Source of the DNA: Drechmeria coniospora
Taxonomy: Eukaryota; Ascomycota; Sordariomycetes; Hypocreales; Ophiocordycipitaceae
Assembly: GCF_001625195.1 (NCBI RefSeq)
Contig: NC_054390.1
Location: 868,001 to 932,000, forward strand
Direction: 5' to 3'
DNA: 64,000 bases
The notes under the pieces are model-generated. The model worked only from the letters and a program-made list of their open reading frames with translations, did not search any database and was not told the DNA's origin. This document shows, in pieces, positions 1 to 10,540 of this stretch. Every line of letters starts with the position of its first letter. The stretch's first letter is position 1. The position numbers and the translations under genes were made by a program.

Positions 1-650
1 ACATGTCCATCTGGCAGCTCGTCCGGGCCCCCGGCGTCGCCGTCGTGCTCTGCGTGTACGGCCACGTCATGCTCCTCGCCTTCGCCTACACCGCCGTCCT
101 GCCCGTCGTCCTCTTCACGCCCGTCGCCCTCGGCGGCCTCGGCTGCGACTCCTTCCAGATCTCGCTCTACATGGCCGCCCTGGGTGCGAGCCAGGCGCTG
201 TGGACGCTGCTCGTCTTCCCCGTCCTGCACCGCCGCGTCGGCACCGTGGGCGTCCTGCGCCTCTGCGCCGCCTGCTACCCCTTCTTCTTCGCCGGCTTCG
301 TCGTCATGAACCTGCTGCTGCGGGAGGGGACCGAGGCCTCGGTCGTCTGCTTCTGGGTCATCGGCACCGTCGTCTGCTTCGGCGGCCCGGGCGTCTCCAT
401 GGCCTTTACCGCCGTCCAGCTGGCCCTCAACGAAGTGTCGCCCGACCAGCACCACATGGGCACCCTCAACGCCATCGCCCTGACGTGCACGAGCGGCATT
501 CGATCCGTCGCACCGGCCGTCACGACGGCAATGTACGCCGTGGGCGTCCGGGGTCAAATCTTGGGTGGCCATCTCGTCTGGGCGCTGCTGGTGCCCATCT
601 CGGCCGCGCTGCTGCCCATGCTGCGATGGTTTCCTCGCGGCAAGGACTGA
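1..650 (+). CDS. MFS transporter, C-terminal half (5' end outside window)
   Basis: The last 215 or so residues of a major facilitator superfamily transporter, ending in TGA at 648-650. The protein is almost entirely hydrophobic, with about six membrane-spanning stretches separated by short basic loops (for example HRRVG between two helices). That is the size of the second six-helix bundle of a 12-TM carrier. An ATG at position 3 is in frame, but a 215-residue half-transporter is unlikely to be complete, so the gene probably starts before the window. The helix order and the late segment with ALTCTSG and SVAPA resemble the fungal zinc-induced-facilitator/ZRT-like MFS drug:H+ antiporters. That subfamily is an inference and the substrate cannot be read from the sequence. 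It would act in the plasma or vacuolar membrane. Confidence 0.85.
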   Translation, partial: MSIWQLVRAPGVAVVLCVYGHVMLLAFAYTAVLPVVLFTPVALGGLGCDSFQISLYMAALGASQALWTLLVFPVLHRRVGTVGVLRLCAACYPFFFAGFVVMNLLLREGTEASVVCFWVIGTVVCFGGPGVSMAFTAVQLALNEVSPDQHHMGTLNAIALTCTSGIRSVAPAVTTAMYAVGVRGQILGGHLVWALLVPISAALLPMLRWFPRGKD

Positions 651-926
651 ATCCGACGACCCTTTTGCGTTCGGCCCATCATGCACATTCTGAGAGCGAT
701 TGTTACATGGCAAGCGAAACACGGTCACGCACTGGACGAATCGATGACTGGTGGACGGTGCGGCACTCGGCGGCGTCTATTTGCGTGCTTTGTATGTATA
801 CGACGTTGCGTCGCTGAACTCTGCCTGTACTGTGGTGTAATGTAATTTGCTTTTCCCGGACACGACCGTGACCGTGGTGCCATGTGAATCATGTGGCAAG
901 GTATCCCTGCTCGACCGACGCACGCG

Positions 927-2428
927 TCAGACCATGGCAACTCCGTTGACGCTGTTCGCCGTGCTGTTCGCCGTGCTATTCGGGCCGCTACCCTTGCTCC
1001 AGCCCTTGCGCATCTCAAACGTCTTGTGGGGCTTGTTCCTCAGCGCGTCCCGCAGCCGGTCCTCGCTGCGCTGCATCCAGACGCTGATGGGCGCCGAGCT
1101 GACGGGGTAGAGCGGTATGTTTTGGCTGCTCATGTGGAAGGACTCGGCGTTGCGCTTGTCGTACGAGGCGATGATGTCCAGGTCGGCGGCGATCTGGTCG
1201 CAGTAGTTGTCGAGCGGCAGGTCGTTGACGTCCTGGCCAAAGGGGTTCTCGATCTCGCGGCCGATGAAGAGCAAGCCGAGGATGATGAAACTAGCACCGA
1301 TCGTGGCGGGGATGGTGATCCAATCGAGCAGCCGAACGAGCTGAAAGGGCAGGAGGATGACGTAGAGCCAGGTGATTTGCGAGATGAGAATCGAGTCTGG
1401 TCACGTTAGAGAGCTCGCCGGAGCGGACGGGGCACGGGGCACGGGGCACGGCACGTACAAGCAATGGGGAGCGGCGTGCAGAGGATGCGCTCGGTGCCGA
1501 CGAGGGCGTCGTTGAGGGCCGTGAGGTTGTTGTAGGCGAGCGTCTGCTGCATGGGCACCTTGAGCTGCTCGTTCCGAACGAGCATGTCGAGGGTGACGGC
1601 GATGTGGTTGAGAATCTCGAGGGGCAGGTTGCCGAGCGGTCGGCTCGCCCGCTTGAGCGTCTTGCGGGGGTTGCTGGCGGCAAAGGAGATGCCCAGGTAC
1701 TCGCCGACGTCGCGGAAGAAGTGCCGCTTGCGGCTCGCGACGGCCTCGGGGCTGCCGTCCGTGGCCGCCTTGGCAAAGGTGTCGAGGTGGCCGATCAGGT
1801 GGCCGAGGTCCGGGTAGGCCGTGTAGGGCTCGAAGCGCAGGCTGTGCTTGAGCGCGAGGGCAAAGGCGACGACGAGGTTCATGGAGCTGATCTTTTTGAG
1901 CATCTGCTCGCGCGCGTCCTGGTCGGGCCGGTCGACGGCGTGGATCCAAAAGATGCGGCCGAGCACCTGCGAGGCCTGGACGAGGGCCGACCAGTACTTG
2001 CGGCCCTCGGTGTAGCGCTCGTACGCCGTCGACTGGCGAAACGAGAGGCTGAGACCGACGACGAAACCGAGAATGGTGAGGAGGACCGAGTTGAAGCCGA
2101 CGTCGTGCACCTTTTGGTGGAGGACGGTGATGAGCGTGGCCCAGGCGCTGATGAAGAAGAGCGGCAGGATCAGCTTGGGCAGGATGCTGCCGTGCATCTG
2201 CAGGAAGATGGGCCATTTCGAGTGCCTCGAGATGTCTCGCGGGCCCGTGAAGTAGTCGTCGAGCTCGAGGGATCCCTGCCGCCGAAAGGTCACGGGGGCA
2301 ATGGGAGTCGTGGGCGAGGCGAGCGAGGCCACCTTTTCGAGGGGGACCTCGAGCGTGCGGTGGACGGGCATCGAGTCGCTCTTGAGCGAGCCGGCGTGTT
2401 CGGCGACCACGTCACCGGCGTCGGACAT
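927..2428 (-). CDS. Bestrophin-like (UPF0187) anion channel
   Basis: Two exons, 2428-1459 and 1396-927, joined across an intron with GTACGT donor and CCAG acceptor; the junction restores the family motif PIAYSI. The product is 479 residues. After a Ser/Thr-rich cytosolic N-terminus (about 80 aa) come a hydrophobic pair (LILPLFFISAWATLI, then LLTILGFVVGLSLSFRQ), the family-typical FRQSTAYERYTEGRKYW, a helical cytosolic middle region, two closely spaced C-terminal membrane segments (WLYVILLPFQ and IPATIGASFIILG), and the conserved GREIENPFG directly after them. This is the bestrophin / fungal UPF0187 layout; members are pentameric chloride or anion channels. A polar tail of about 80 aa ends the protein. 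The ATG at 2428 is the first in frame. Function is by family only; fungal members are poorly characterised. Confidence 0.9.
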
Positions 2429-4902
2429 GATGAATAAAAATCAAGACTGTCTCTGCCGTTCACCTGGGCGATGGGAGTTTTTTTTGATATATTATTTTTA
2501 TTTTGCCTCTTTTGCTGCGAGGGAATGTCGACGAGGTCCTGCCTGCCGCCACGAACGTGATGACGCTGCGTGCTTGGATACTGTGGTGGAACTATGGTGG
2601 CACTATGGTCGAGGAGAACGAGCGTGGGACATGAACGACTATGTGCGGCGAAGATGCGAATGAACGGGACGAGCTGGGCTCAAAGGACACAAAAGACGAC
2701 AAAAGGGGGAGGAGATGGAGGTGAGAAGATGAAGAGGAAGAAGAGTTCGAGGGAGGTGAAAAGTTGGCCCGGACGGAGGTCATTGTTCACGGTACGTACT
2801 CGGGCAGCGGTGAGGAGCTGGATAAGGGATGGCAGCGACAGCCAGCGGACCGCGTGCTGCCGCTGACGGCGGCCTCTAAGTATTACCTACTAACGTATTC
2901 GTACGTACTGTACTTGGCTCCCCGTACTGCGCAGTACGGAGCATCGTGCCCCCTGTGCATGTGCATGCAACCAAGTTAGTACTTACCTGCAACTACTTGC
3001 AGCATGCGGAGCAGGCAAGTACTGTACTTGCAAGATAGCACGAGGTACCCAAGTGCGTTAGTAGGTACGGTGTTGTGCGGTGCCTAACCGGCACGCGGCG
3101 GTACCTGTACGGAGGATATGCACTGTATTTGTGTGCTGACGGGAGTACAGAGTACTCGATGCGCGTGGGCGTGACAAGTAGCTGCGATCATGGAGGCCCA
3201 AACGCAAGGGGCTCGAGGAGGGGGTTGGCCCTTGCCGCTCTACGCGCCGTGCCGGAGAGACATGCTGGGAGCGCGGCAGGGGCCACTGCAGGGGCCGTCC
3301 TCTGACGCTGCGTTTCAGCGGATGAAGGGTGCGGCTTGGTATGGGTGGCACGACGGCAGCCGGCCTGGGTCCGTCCGAGCCGGCACATGGAAGGCCAATG
3401 GCATTCCGTGACGATGCAATCATGATGTTGGCTGCTACGTTTCGAAGCCAAGCCGTTGCGTCACACTAATCACACGATTAGTTACGTAGAGGCTCGGATT
3501 AGGATTAGTCCGAGCAGACCCGCAGGAGGCGCAAAGCTTCTTGCCAAAGGCCACTGTGTCCCAGTAGGAAGGACACTGTGTCCGGGCAGGCCGATGGTGA
3601 GGAAAAGACTCATTGGAAAAAGGCCACTATGGCCGGAATCTCTTTTGTAGAAATCAAGGGTATTTCCTTTGTTGATACGTACGCTCCCATTGAATACGGC
3701 AAAGTATACAGAGTACGGAGTAGCGTGACACGTTGTTTCCTCTGCTCCGTGCATGTATACGTAAGCACATGGAGGCGTAATATACTCGGTGGTGCTCCAC
3801 ACAGTACAAGTAATCTCGGGAGTAATAATTCGTACTCTGTACGGAGTACTTACGGAGTACGGAGTACTTGCAGAGAGGATTCGTACGGAGCTCCTAGTCC
3901 GTATTATTCCGCAGATGATGAACCGAGGAAAACCGTCACTGGCTGGTCACGGCTCATCGGCCGCTCTGCAAAAGTAGGTTGGAACTAAGCACGTAGTGAA
4001 ACAATCATCTCTACGCCCTGTACGCCGTATTATTAGATGATTTGCGCGAGTGGTAGCCAAGAGCGAACACAGCCACGGGGTCCAGTTTTGGCGGGCCATC
4101 CCGGCCATCATTCCAGCGGCAGCACCCCTTGCACTTGTACATGTACGGGGTAGTTGTGCCTTGAAGGTATAGCTGGAGCGCCAGAAATAAGTACCGTAGT
4201 GGGTGCCTAGTAAGTACCTCCCCACCAGTGCTTCGTACGGAGTACAACGTACGGTACGTGGAGATGCCCAAGGTACATGTACTGTACTCCGTACAGTAAG
4301 TACAGTACAGGGTACTCCGTACACGGTATTATTATGTTGCACCAAACCAGCCACAAAACATGGGCGCCACAGTCAATGCAGACTTAGTAGGTGCTATATG
4401 CCACATATTACCTAATACAGCACTGGTCGGCGTTTGCGAGCGTTCTTACCTCCAGTACCTAGTAATATACTGTAAGTATTTGCAGTCAGTAATATGAAAG
4501 TACCTCGTGCAGTGCCGCGTGTTCTGAGGAATACGAGGACAATGACGCCTACCGCTCCGAGTACCTGGCTGTGCTCCAGTTCGTCTACAGTGGCAGTCGG
4601 CGGTCCTGATCATGTTCGCCGCAAATGAGTTCTCGTGTTGCCTCACCGTCCCCTGGTCGTTTGCGTCCGACAACGTCATATTTGGAACTGGGAAGCAGAG
4701 TCGAGACGGACGACGCAGCACGGACCTGCACTCACCGGAACAGAATCCATTGCATACGACGGCTGGGAGCGAGCTATTGCTGCAGCCGAACATCTAGCAC
4801 AAGCACATGCACGCAATGGCGGGCACTGCTGTCCAGGAGCATCGCGGGAATCGTCTTGATGGTTGACACGCTGAGGGTTTAAGAATGGTACAGAGAAATG
4901 TC

Positions 4903-4986
4903 TGATGCTCTCGGCAGCAGAGTATGCATATGATGCTCTCGGCAGAAGAGTATGCATAGGTTGCTCTCGGCAGAAGAGTATGCATA
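4903..4986. repeat. 28-bp tandem repeat, 3 copies
   Basis: Three head-to-tail 28-bp units at 4903-4930, 4931-4958 and 4959-4986, each with the core GCTCTCGGCAG followed by AGAGTATGCATA. They differ at two or three positions. The unit is not a multiple of three and no gene spans it. Confidence 0.9.
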
Positions 4987-5022
4987 CTGTTGATCGCTTT
5001 GAAAAACAAGGTGCTATACGAG

Positions 5023-5227
5023 TGATGACGATGGTGGTGACGATGACAATGGTGGTGATGATGGCGATGGTGGTGACGATGACAATGCTGGTGACGATGA
5101 CAATGGTGGTGATGATGGCGATGGTGGTGATGATGACGATGGTGGTGATGATGACGAGGGTGGTGCTGATGACGATGGTGACGATGGTGACGGTGGTGGT
5201 GGTGATGATGATGATGATGATGGTGAC
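5023..5227. repeat. GATGGTGGT/GACGAT-type microsatellite
   Basis: About 200 bp of imperfect trinucleotide-phased repeat made of GATGACGAT, GGTGGTGAT and GATGGCGAT blocks. It opens reading frames on several frames of both strands (poly-His, poly-Thr/Ile or poly-Ser/Pro), which explains the apparent ORFs here. It ends about 70 bp from the 3' end of the minus-strand gene at 5300-6106. Confidence 0.9.
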
Positions 5228-5299
5228 GCAACGCAATGCAATGCATCGTCGCTCTCCCCCTGGCATCTCATCGCAACCGCCGTCCTCGACACTCGGCCC

Positions 5300-6106
5300 T
5301 CATTCCGTCATCGCATCGAGGTACACCTCAAACTGGCTCCGCATCAGATTGTACAGCTGCCGCTGCTGGCCCATCATCTCCTCCATCTGCTTCTCGATGT
5401 TCCACCGAAAGGCCTCCATCCTCAAGACCGACTTCTTGATCTCGAGGCACTCCTGCATCAGCGCCCCGAGGCCGCCGCCGCATGCCGAGCACGCATCCGT
5501 CGTCGCCTGCCGCGTCCGCTTCCTCGGTCCCGTCTCCATCTCGACGGCCTCTGGGTCGGCACGTCTCTTCCGCCCCTTTCGCGTCGGCGCCCGTGCCGAG
5601 CCTCGTTCCGCCTCGGCCGCCGACCCTGCCTCGGAGTCGACCGACGAAGCTTTCCAGTTAGGGGGATCCGTCGGAGTCGGTCCGAGCCACTCGTGGTTCG
5701 GGTATCCTTCCGGCAGCCAGTCACTGTGCAAATCCACGCCCGGGTACGCCGCCCTCGTCACATTGGCCGCCTTGAGCGAGCAAACTCGATCGTAGCCGAA
5801 CATGGTGCGCAAGAAGAGCCAGGGGAGCCAGCTTCCCGTGTTGCGCGCGTAGACGGTGATGGGGTGGTGAGATGGCGTCGTCTTTCTCGACTTTTGCATC
5901 TTTCGGACAAGCTTGATCCAGTGCTTGCGGTCATCCTCGGTCAACCGTGGCCCGAGCTCGTTCCACAGCTTCTTGATGTCGCGATACCATCGACTGCCGG
6001 GCTCCTCTTTGACCCAATCGGGGGGATAGTCGTCGTCTTCCTCGGCGGCATAGTCGTCGTCTTCCTCGGCGGCATAGTCGTCGTCTTCCTCGGCCGGCCG
6101 CGCCAT
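5300..6106 (-). CDS. Uncharacterised acidic-repeat / coiled-coil protein
   Basis: A 268-residue protein if translation starts at the ATG at 6106-6104. The frame stays open upstream to 6346, but that part is composition-poor, and the chosen start directly precedes the structured part. Directly after the start come three copies of the 7-residue acidic unit AEEDDDY, then PPDWVKEEPGSRW, a basic/aromatic region (WYRDIKKLWNEL, KHWIKLVRKMQKSRK), a hydrophobic patch around PWLFLRTMFGYDRV, a disordered linker with a basic NLS-like run (RKGRKRRAD), and a final predicted helix of about 50 aa (ALMQECLEIKKSV to SQFEVYLDAM) with coiled-coil character. I do not recognise the family. The acidic N-terminus, basic cluster and coiled coil suggest a nuclear protein, but that is inference. 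The coding repeats are also near-perfect 21-bp DNA repeats (6034-6094). Confidence 0.65.
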   Translation of the reverse strand: MARPAEEDDDYAAEEDDDYAAEEDDDYPPDWVKEEPGSRWYRDIKKLWNELGPRLTEDDRKHWIKLVRKMQKSRKTTPSHHPITVYARNTGSWLPWLFLRTMFGYDRVCSLKAANVTRAAYPGVDLHSDWLPEGYPNHEWLGPTPTDPPNWKASSVDSEAGSAAEAERGSARAPTRKGRKRRADPEAVEMETGPRKRTRQATTDACSACGGGLGALMQECLEIKKSVLRMEAFRWNIEKQMEEMMGQQRQLYNLMRSQFEVYLDAMTE

Positions 6107-8630
6107 GATGGGGCCGAGAGGAGGGAAACGGAGTGTTCGGTGCAAAGAGGCGACGTACGCGAGCAGGCCGAGAAGACGATATGGCGAACAAGGTGCAAAG
6201 GCGGTGGACGAGAAAAACAGGTGGCCGTGTGGCACCTGGTGCGAACGAGGAAGAAAGCTGCCGAGTTTTTCATCACTCCCGGGTGCAGGAGAGGATAGTC
6301 GAAGAATGTAGCTTGCCTCATCTCCAACCGCCGCGCCAGGAGGCAAGCAAGTCGTTTCTTCAGGAGCTCATCGCATGGGGCGAGGGATGATGGATCGTGT
6401 TTGCTCTCGACGATGCAGGCAGGATGAACCCAGTTCAGGATGAATCCAGCTTGATCCGGAACCAAGTACAGCACGTTAGAGGCACACGTACAGCGCCTAG
6501 TAATTACGGGGAGGTGGACTGGCCAGCCTAACACATGGTACATGCAGATGCAGTTGTGCCTGCACTGCCGAGTGCCTGTGACAGCGAGGAGGGAATGAGG
6601 AGCACACATGCCCGCGCACACCGCCTGCCACATCGTACGCCAATGGCATTTGCCGGAGCCTTCGGCCATGTCTCTTCCGATGGAGGAGTCATTTCTCGTT
6701 TTTCTTCCCTCCATCTCTTCGCCTCGCCACGTCGTTTTCAGCATCCACGACCGCCGTGGTTGAGATGTCTTCGGCAACCGTCCTCACGACGATCCCCATC
6801 GGCCATTCGCCGTGAGCGTTGCCGATGGACTATGATGTTCAGGCTTGCCAGATCAAAGTGGCTCTCGCCGAGATCAAGCGGCGCAGACTTGGACTCTCAT
6901 GCCGCGAAACCTCGCTGCTTCTGTTTATGTTGACAGGACATGATTTATCAAAATCGTTGGCAGCTATGCCTGACGAGGTTGGAGTGGATCGTTGCACTCT
7001 GATTTGTGAATTACTCTGCCGAAAGGGACGCGGTAGATGGCAAACACTGACGGACGACAGGTCGTTGAGTCCAACCGTCGAGATTGCAACATGAAGTCGT
7101 GGTGCAACATGAAGTCGTGGTGCAACATGAAGTCGTGGTGCAACATGAACTCGTGATGCTACATCAACTCGTGATGCAACAAACATGCCTCGTTTTACCA
7201 GTCTTGCGGCGACGCACTAGCGGGTGCATGGATGCAACCTCGTTCCCGACACCTCGACAGACAGCACAGCCATCACGGCACGTGACCTAATCATGAGAGA
7301 GGATGATTCCAATCTTCACGTCATCACCATGGCGCGCACGGCCGTGGATAGCCGAGGTCTCATTGCCCTGTTGTGCCGTTGAGCGAGCAGTCGTCGAAGG
7401 AGGCAATGGAGATTACACAACGCAACAACGCAGCGAGGGTGAGGCCGAGATGCTGGCCAGCAACAAATCATGCGGAGCTGAGGTTTAGTGAGGGACATGC
7501 TTCGGAAGACAAGCAGAACTCGTTCGGAACACGACCAATGTTGGGGCAACGCAACCCCCTCCAGCAACTGGAGTACAAATACGGAGTACTTGCTTGGGTA
7601 CGTCATGTGCAAATAATACTCCTCTCCACTGAACATACTCTGTACTCCGGACCTACATGTTTGTACTGTGCTCCGTACTTACTGACCCGTTCACCCAACC
7701 CTAGGCCGGCCATGCATTGCTCCGAATCCTTGCTCAGCCTCGTGCCGGCGGCACAGCAAAGGTCATAGGATGGAACAAAATGAATCCATGGTTTGAGACA
7801 CACGCCATGCTGATGACCAATAGAGTTTTGCCTTTGTCGTATTCCTCATACCAACAGTGTCTCACTGCCCCTCCTCGCCTCATCGTCTTCGGAAATCACA
7901 TGCACGGCGATTTGCATCGGATTCTGCCCCACTTTTCTCATCCGTTACCGGAAGGGAATACCGGGGGGCCCGAGCCGAAGAAGTGGATCGTCCGAAAACA
8001 GGCGTCCAGTGCTCGACATGACCGCAAACAGTCACGAATCCGTTCAAGATGCACCGACGCAGCAATGCCAAACGGGACGGGGCAAGACGCATGAGTCGTA
8101 CCGGCGACCGACCAAGCATGGGCGGAAGAAAGACCTCCCCGCAGGCAAGAACACTAAGGCACAAACACTCGAGGCACGGCATGCCCAAGCCGGCGGCGGC
8201 ATAAATGTGTTGCTCCAATATCGTATCTAGGGACAAAATCGAAGGAATAAGCAATACAAACTAAAAGACGTGCGTCGGATGTCGCTCGATGTGAACCTCC
8301 CAACACGTCGTAGCAATCGCGCCAGCATCCCGGCCACGCCGAGCCAGCGACCAAGCTAGCAAAGGTAGCCAGCCGGTAACCAGCAGCGGCCATGCTAGCA
8401 AATGTAGTCGGTAGCAAGCAAGCATAGCATGACACCCCGGAGCCGTTTGGTTCCATGAATTTGCCCAAGATCCCGTCTAAACATTAACTCCCTGCTCCCC
8501 TCCCCCCCCGAGATCATACGCCGCGCCGAGGCCAAAGGGTGGTGGTACAGAGCGAGTACGTCAGCATGAACAGGGTTCATGTCACCTTTGTGTGCCGTCG
8601 ACGGCGGCCAAAGGTGTGCCGACGGGCGTC
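6107..8630. other. Gene-free spacer
   Basis: No convincing gene in 2.5 kb. A weak 90-codon frame at 6825-7094 lacks a recognisable domain and ends at an 18-bp tandem repeat (listed separately). Several CGGAGTAC/GTACTCCG elements lie near 7580-7690. The piece 8330-8400 has small repeats of AGCCAG and GCTAGCAAA type. Confidence 0.55.
7087..7176. repeat. 18-bp tandem repeat, 5 copies
   Basis: Five head-to-tail units beginning at 7087, 7105, 7123, 7141 and 7159. The first three are identical (CAACATGAAGTCGTGGTG) and the last two diverge progressively. The length is a multiple of three, so several frames stay open through it. Confidence 0.93.
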
Positions 8631-9899
8631 CTACGAGACATTGCCCAGCATGACCCAGCCCTCGTCGTTGGAATTCTGCCGATGATGATGATGCTGCTGT
8701 GCGGTTTCCCTCTCGTCCGCGCGCACTCCCCGCCGAGAAGGCGCCGCGGCGTCGTCGTCGTCGTCGAGCTCGCAGTCGGAGAAGCAGTCGTAATCCGACA
8801 GCGAGTCGGTGACCAAGTCAGGCGGCTGCGAGGTGTCGACGTCGTAGGAAGGCTGAGCGCTCGCAAGCTCGTACACGACGCGCAGGGGCGGAAAGGACTG
8901 GCGGGACGGCGGTAGGGACCCATGCTGGATCGTCTCCTCGGCGAGAACCTCGAGCTGATGCGGCGAGGGCGCGGGGGAGAGGAACTGGGCGATGGCGGTG
9001 TCGTCGCCGAGGTCGGTGAAGGAAAGGTCGAGGGGCAGCGGCCGCTCCGAGGTGCCGAGGGCGCTCGTCGTGCCCGTGGCCGGCTTGCTCGAGAGCGCCT
9101 TGCGTGGCCGTCTCGCGGGCCGGATGGAGTAGACGGGCTGCTCGTGCCGGATGCTGTTGAGGTTGAAGGTGGCGTCGTCGTCGGCGGCGCGGGGGCCGTC
9201 GGCGTCGTCGTACAGGAGGCCCATGCGGTACAGCTCGGCCACCTGCGCGTCCTCGGTCTCGCCGTCGCCGGCGGAGGGTGCGGAGCGGCGGACGCGGATC
9301 TTGCTCTTGGCCGTGCTCGCGTCGCGGAAAGCCTCCTCCCGCTCGAGCGTGGGCCGGCGTACGAGACGGAAGCGATCGCTAGGCAGGGGAAGCTCGCTGC
9401 GAGCGAGGACCCGGGCCTCGTCCTCCTCCTGAGGACCCAGGAAGGACGTGGGCCGTGTCCTGCAGCGCAGCCGGGGCGAGGGCCGGGCCGCGTTGTAGTG
9501 CTGCCGCAGGTCGGCCTCGAGGTGGGAGCGAAAGGCGGATCCCGCGAGGATGCTCGAGGTCTGGTCGCTTGCGGTGCACGGCAAGCCGAGGGAGACGCAC
9601 ACGTTGGCGTCGTTGCCCTGGGCGAGCCGCTTGGCGTTGGCGCGCACCATGTGGTTGAAGGACCGACGCCGGTGTCCCGTCGGGTCGATTCGACGGGGGA
9701 GATGACGATTCTGCATCATGGAGACGGGAATGCCTCCTCCGGCGGATGAATCGACGGCAGCTGCCTCCATCTCCGGCCGAGTTGACGAGACCTTTGCGGT
9801 GACTGACTTGGGGTGGCGATGTCGACACGACGACGTCGCTGCGAGGTCCGAGGCGTCCCAGGACAGCAGGTGTGAAGAGGAAGTGTGATGCTGTTGCAC
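8631..9899 (-). CDS. Uncharacterised Ser/Arg-rich protein with acidic C-terminus
   Basis: A single uninterrupted 422-residue frame from the ATG at 9899 to TAG at 8631-8633. Visible parts are a His/Ser-rich N-terminus, a basic stretch HRRRSFNHMVRANAKRL (about 76-92), repeated RxRR clusters, a segment VAELYRMGLLYDDAD in the middle, SPAPSPHQLEVLAEET, and an acidic C-terminus (SDYDCFSDCELDDDDD) followed by a His-rich run and a terminal DEGWVMLGNVS. Ascomycete proteins often end in a similar short hydrophobic 'DEGWVxLG' tail after a disordered region, which argues that this frame is real. No enzymatic domain is recognised. Internal ATGs (for example at MEAAAVD and MMQNRH) are possible starts. The opposite strand is also long-open here because of GC bias, but it lacks a comparable ending. 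Confidence 0.68.
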   Translation of the reverse strand: MQQHHTSSSHLLSWDASDLAATSSCRHRHPKSVTAKVSSTRPEMEAAAVDSSAGGGIPVSMMQNRHLPRRIDPTGHRRRSFNHMVRANAKRLAQGNDANVCVSLGLPCTASDQTSSILAGSAFRSHLEADLRQHYNAARPSPRLRCRTRPTSFLGPQEEDEARVLARSELPLPSDRFRLVRRPTLEREEAFRDASTAKSKIRVRRSAPSAGDGETEDAQVAELYRMGLLYDDADGPRAADDDATFNLNSIRHEQPVYSIRPARRPRKALSSKPATGTTSALGTSERPLPLDLSFTDLGDDTAIAQFLSPAPSPHQLEVLAEETIQHGSLPPSRQSFPPLRVVYELASAQPSYDVDTSQPPDLVTDSLSDYDCFSDCELDDDDDAAAPSRRGVRADERETAQQHHHHRQNSNDEGWVMLGNVS

Positions 9900-10225
9900 G
9901 CCGAGAAATGTCTCTAGGTTCTAGGGGAATAGGGGAGAGGGAGGGTTCGAGGAGTCGAAAAGGTTGAAGGGTGAGAGGAGGAGGAGGAGGGGGGGTTGAT
10001 GGGTAGAGTAGGAGGCGTCTGGACTGACGGAGCCTCCACGCATATACCAACGACGGATGCAGGCGCTGGTGACGTTGATAGACCTCGACTTGGTCAGCTT
10101 GGCAGTGCGACAGCATGTACCGGCAGGTATCGGACGGGATTACACAGGGGAGGCGATGTGATTGGCGGGCCGAGGAGTCATCTGGCCTAGTCGCCGCGGG
10201 CTGGCAGCTGACCGTGAGTCACTAC

Positions 10226-10540
10226 AGGTGGGTGTAGGCACTGTGCGTAGGTGCTAGGCACTGCCCGTAGGTGCTAGGCACTGCCTGTAGGTGCTAGACG
10301 CTGTGCGTAAGCAAGTGCTAGGCACTGTGCGGACGTAGGTGCTAAGTACTGCACCTCGGTGCCAAGCACTGTGCGTATGTAGGTGCTAGGCACTGTCCGT
10401 ATGTCGTTGCTAGGCACTGCACCTAGGTGCTAGGCACTGTGCGTATGTAGGTGCTAGGCACTGTGCGTTTGTAGGTGCTAGGCACTGCATCTAGGTGCTC
10501 GGCACAGTGCAAAGGAGCTAGGCACTGTAGCGCAAGGCAC
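10226..10540. repeat. Minisatellite, GGTGCTAGGCACTG core, about 13-14 copies
   Basis: Tandem array with a conserved 14-bp core (GGTGCTAGGCACTG) followed by a variable 5-12 bp spacer, most often TGCGTATGTA or CACCTA, giving a 19-27 bp period. Later copies decay (TGCTCGGCACAGTG, GAGCTAGGCACTG). The core contains TAGGCACT. A related TGCCTAG heptamer array occurs at 31734-31761. Confidence 0.9.

Larger units (their letters stand above)
2429..5299. other. Gene-free spacer rich in short repeats
   Basis: I find no supportable gene in these 2.9 kb. The 5' side includes an AT-rich stretch (about 2475-2510) that could be the bestrophin promoter/5' leader. From about 2880 on, the spacer is dense in short elements built from GTAC, CGGAGTA and TACTCCG, for example three overlapping copies near 3835-3870. 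The 28-bp tandem triplet and the GATGGTGGT-type microsatellite are listed separately. Open frames here are short, low-complexity and present on both strands. Confidence 0.6.

Noticed and set aside
4794..5266. Poly-His and Thr/Ile-rich frames opposite the microsatellite
   Set aside because: They are explained by the GATGGTGGT-type repeat, which opens many frames at once.
6825..7094. 90-codon plus-strand frame starting MDYDVQACQIKVALAEIKRR
   Set aside because: Composition is plausible, but there is no known domain and it ends at a tandem repeat. Not enough to call a gene without expression data.
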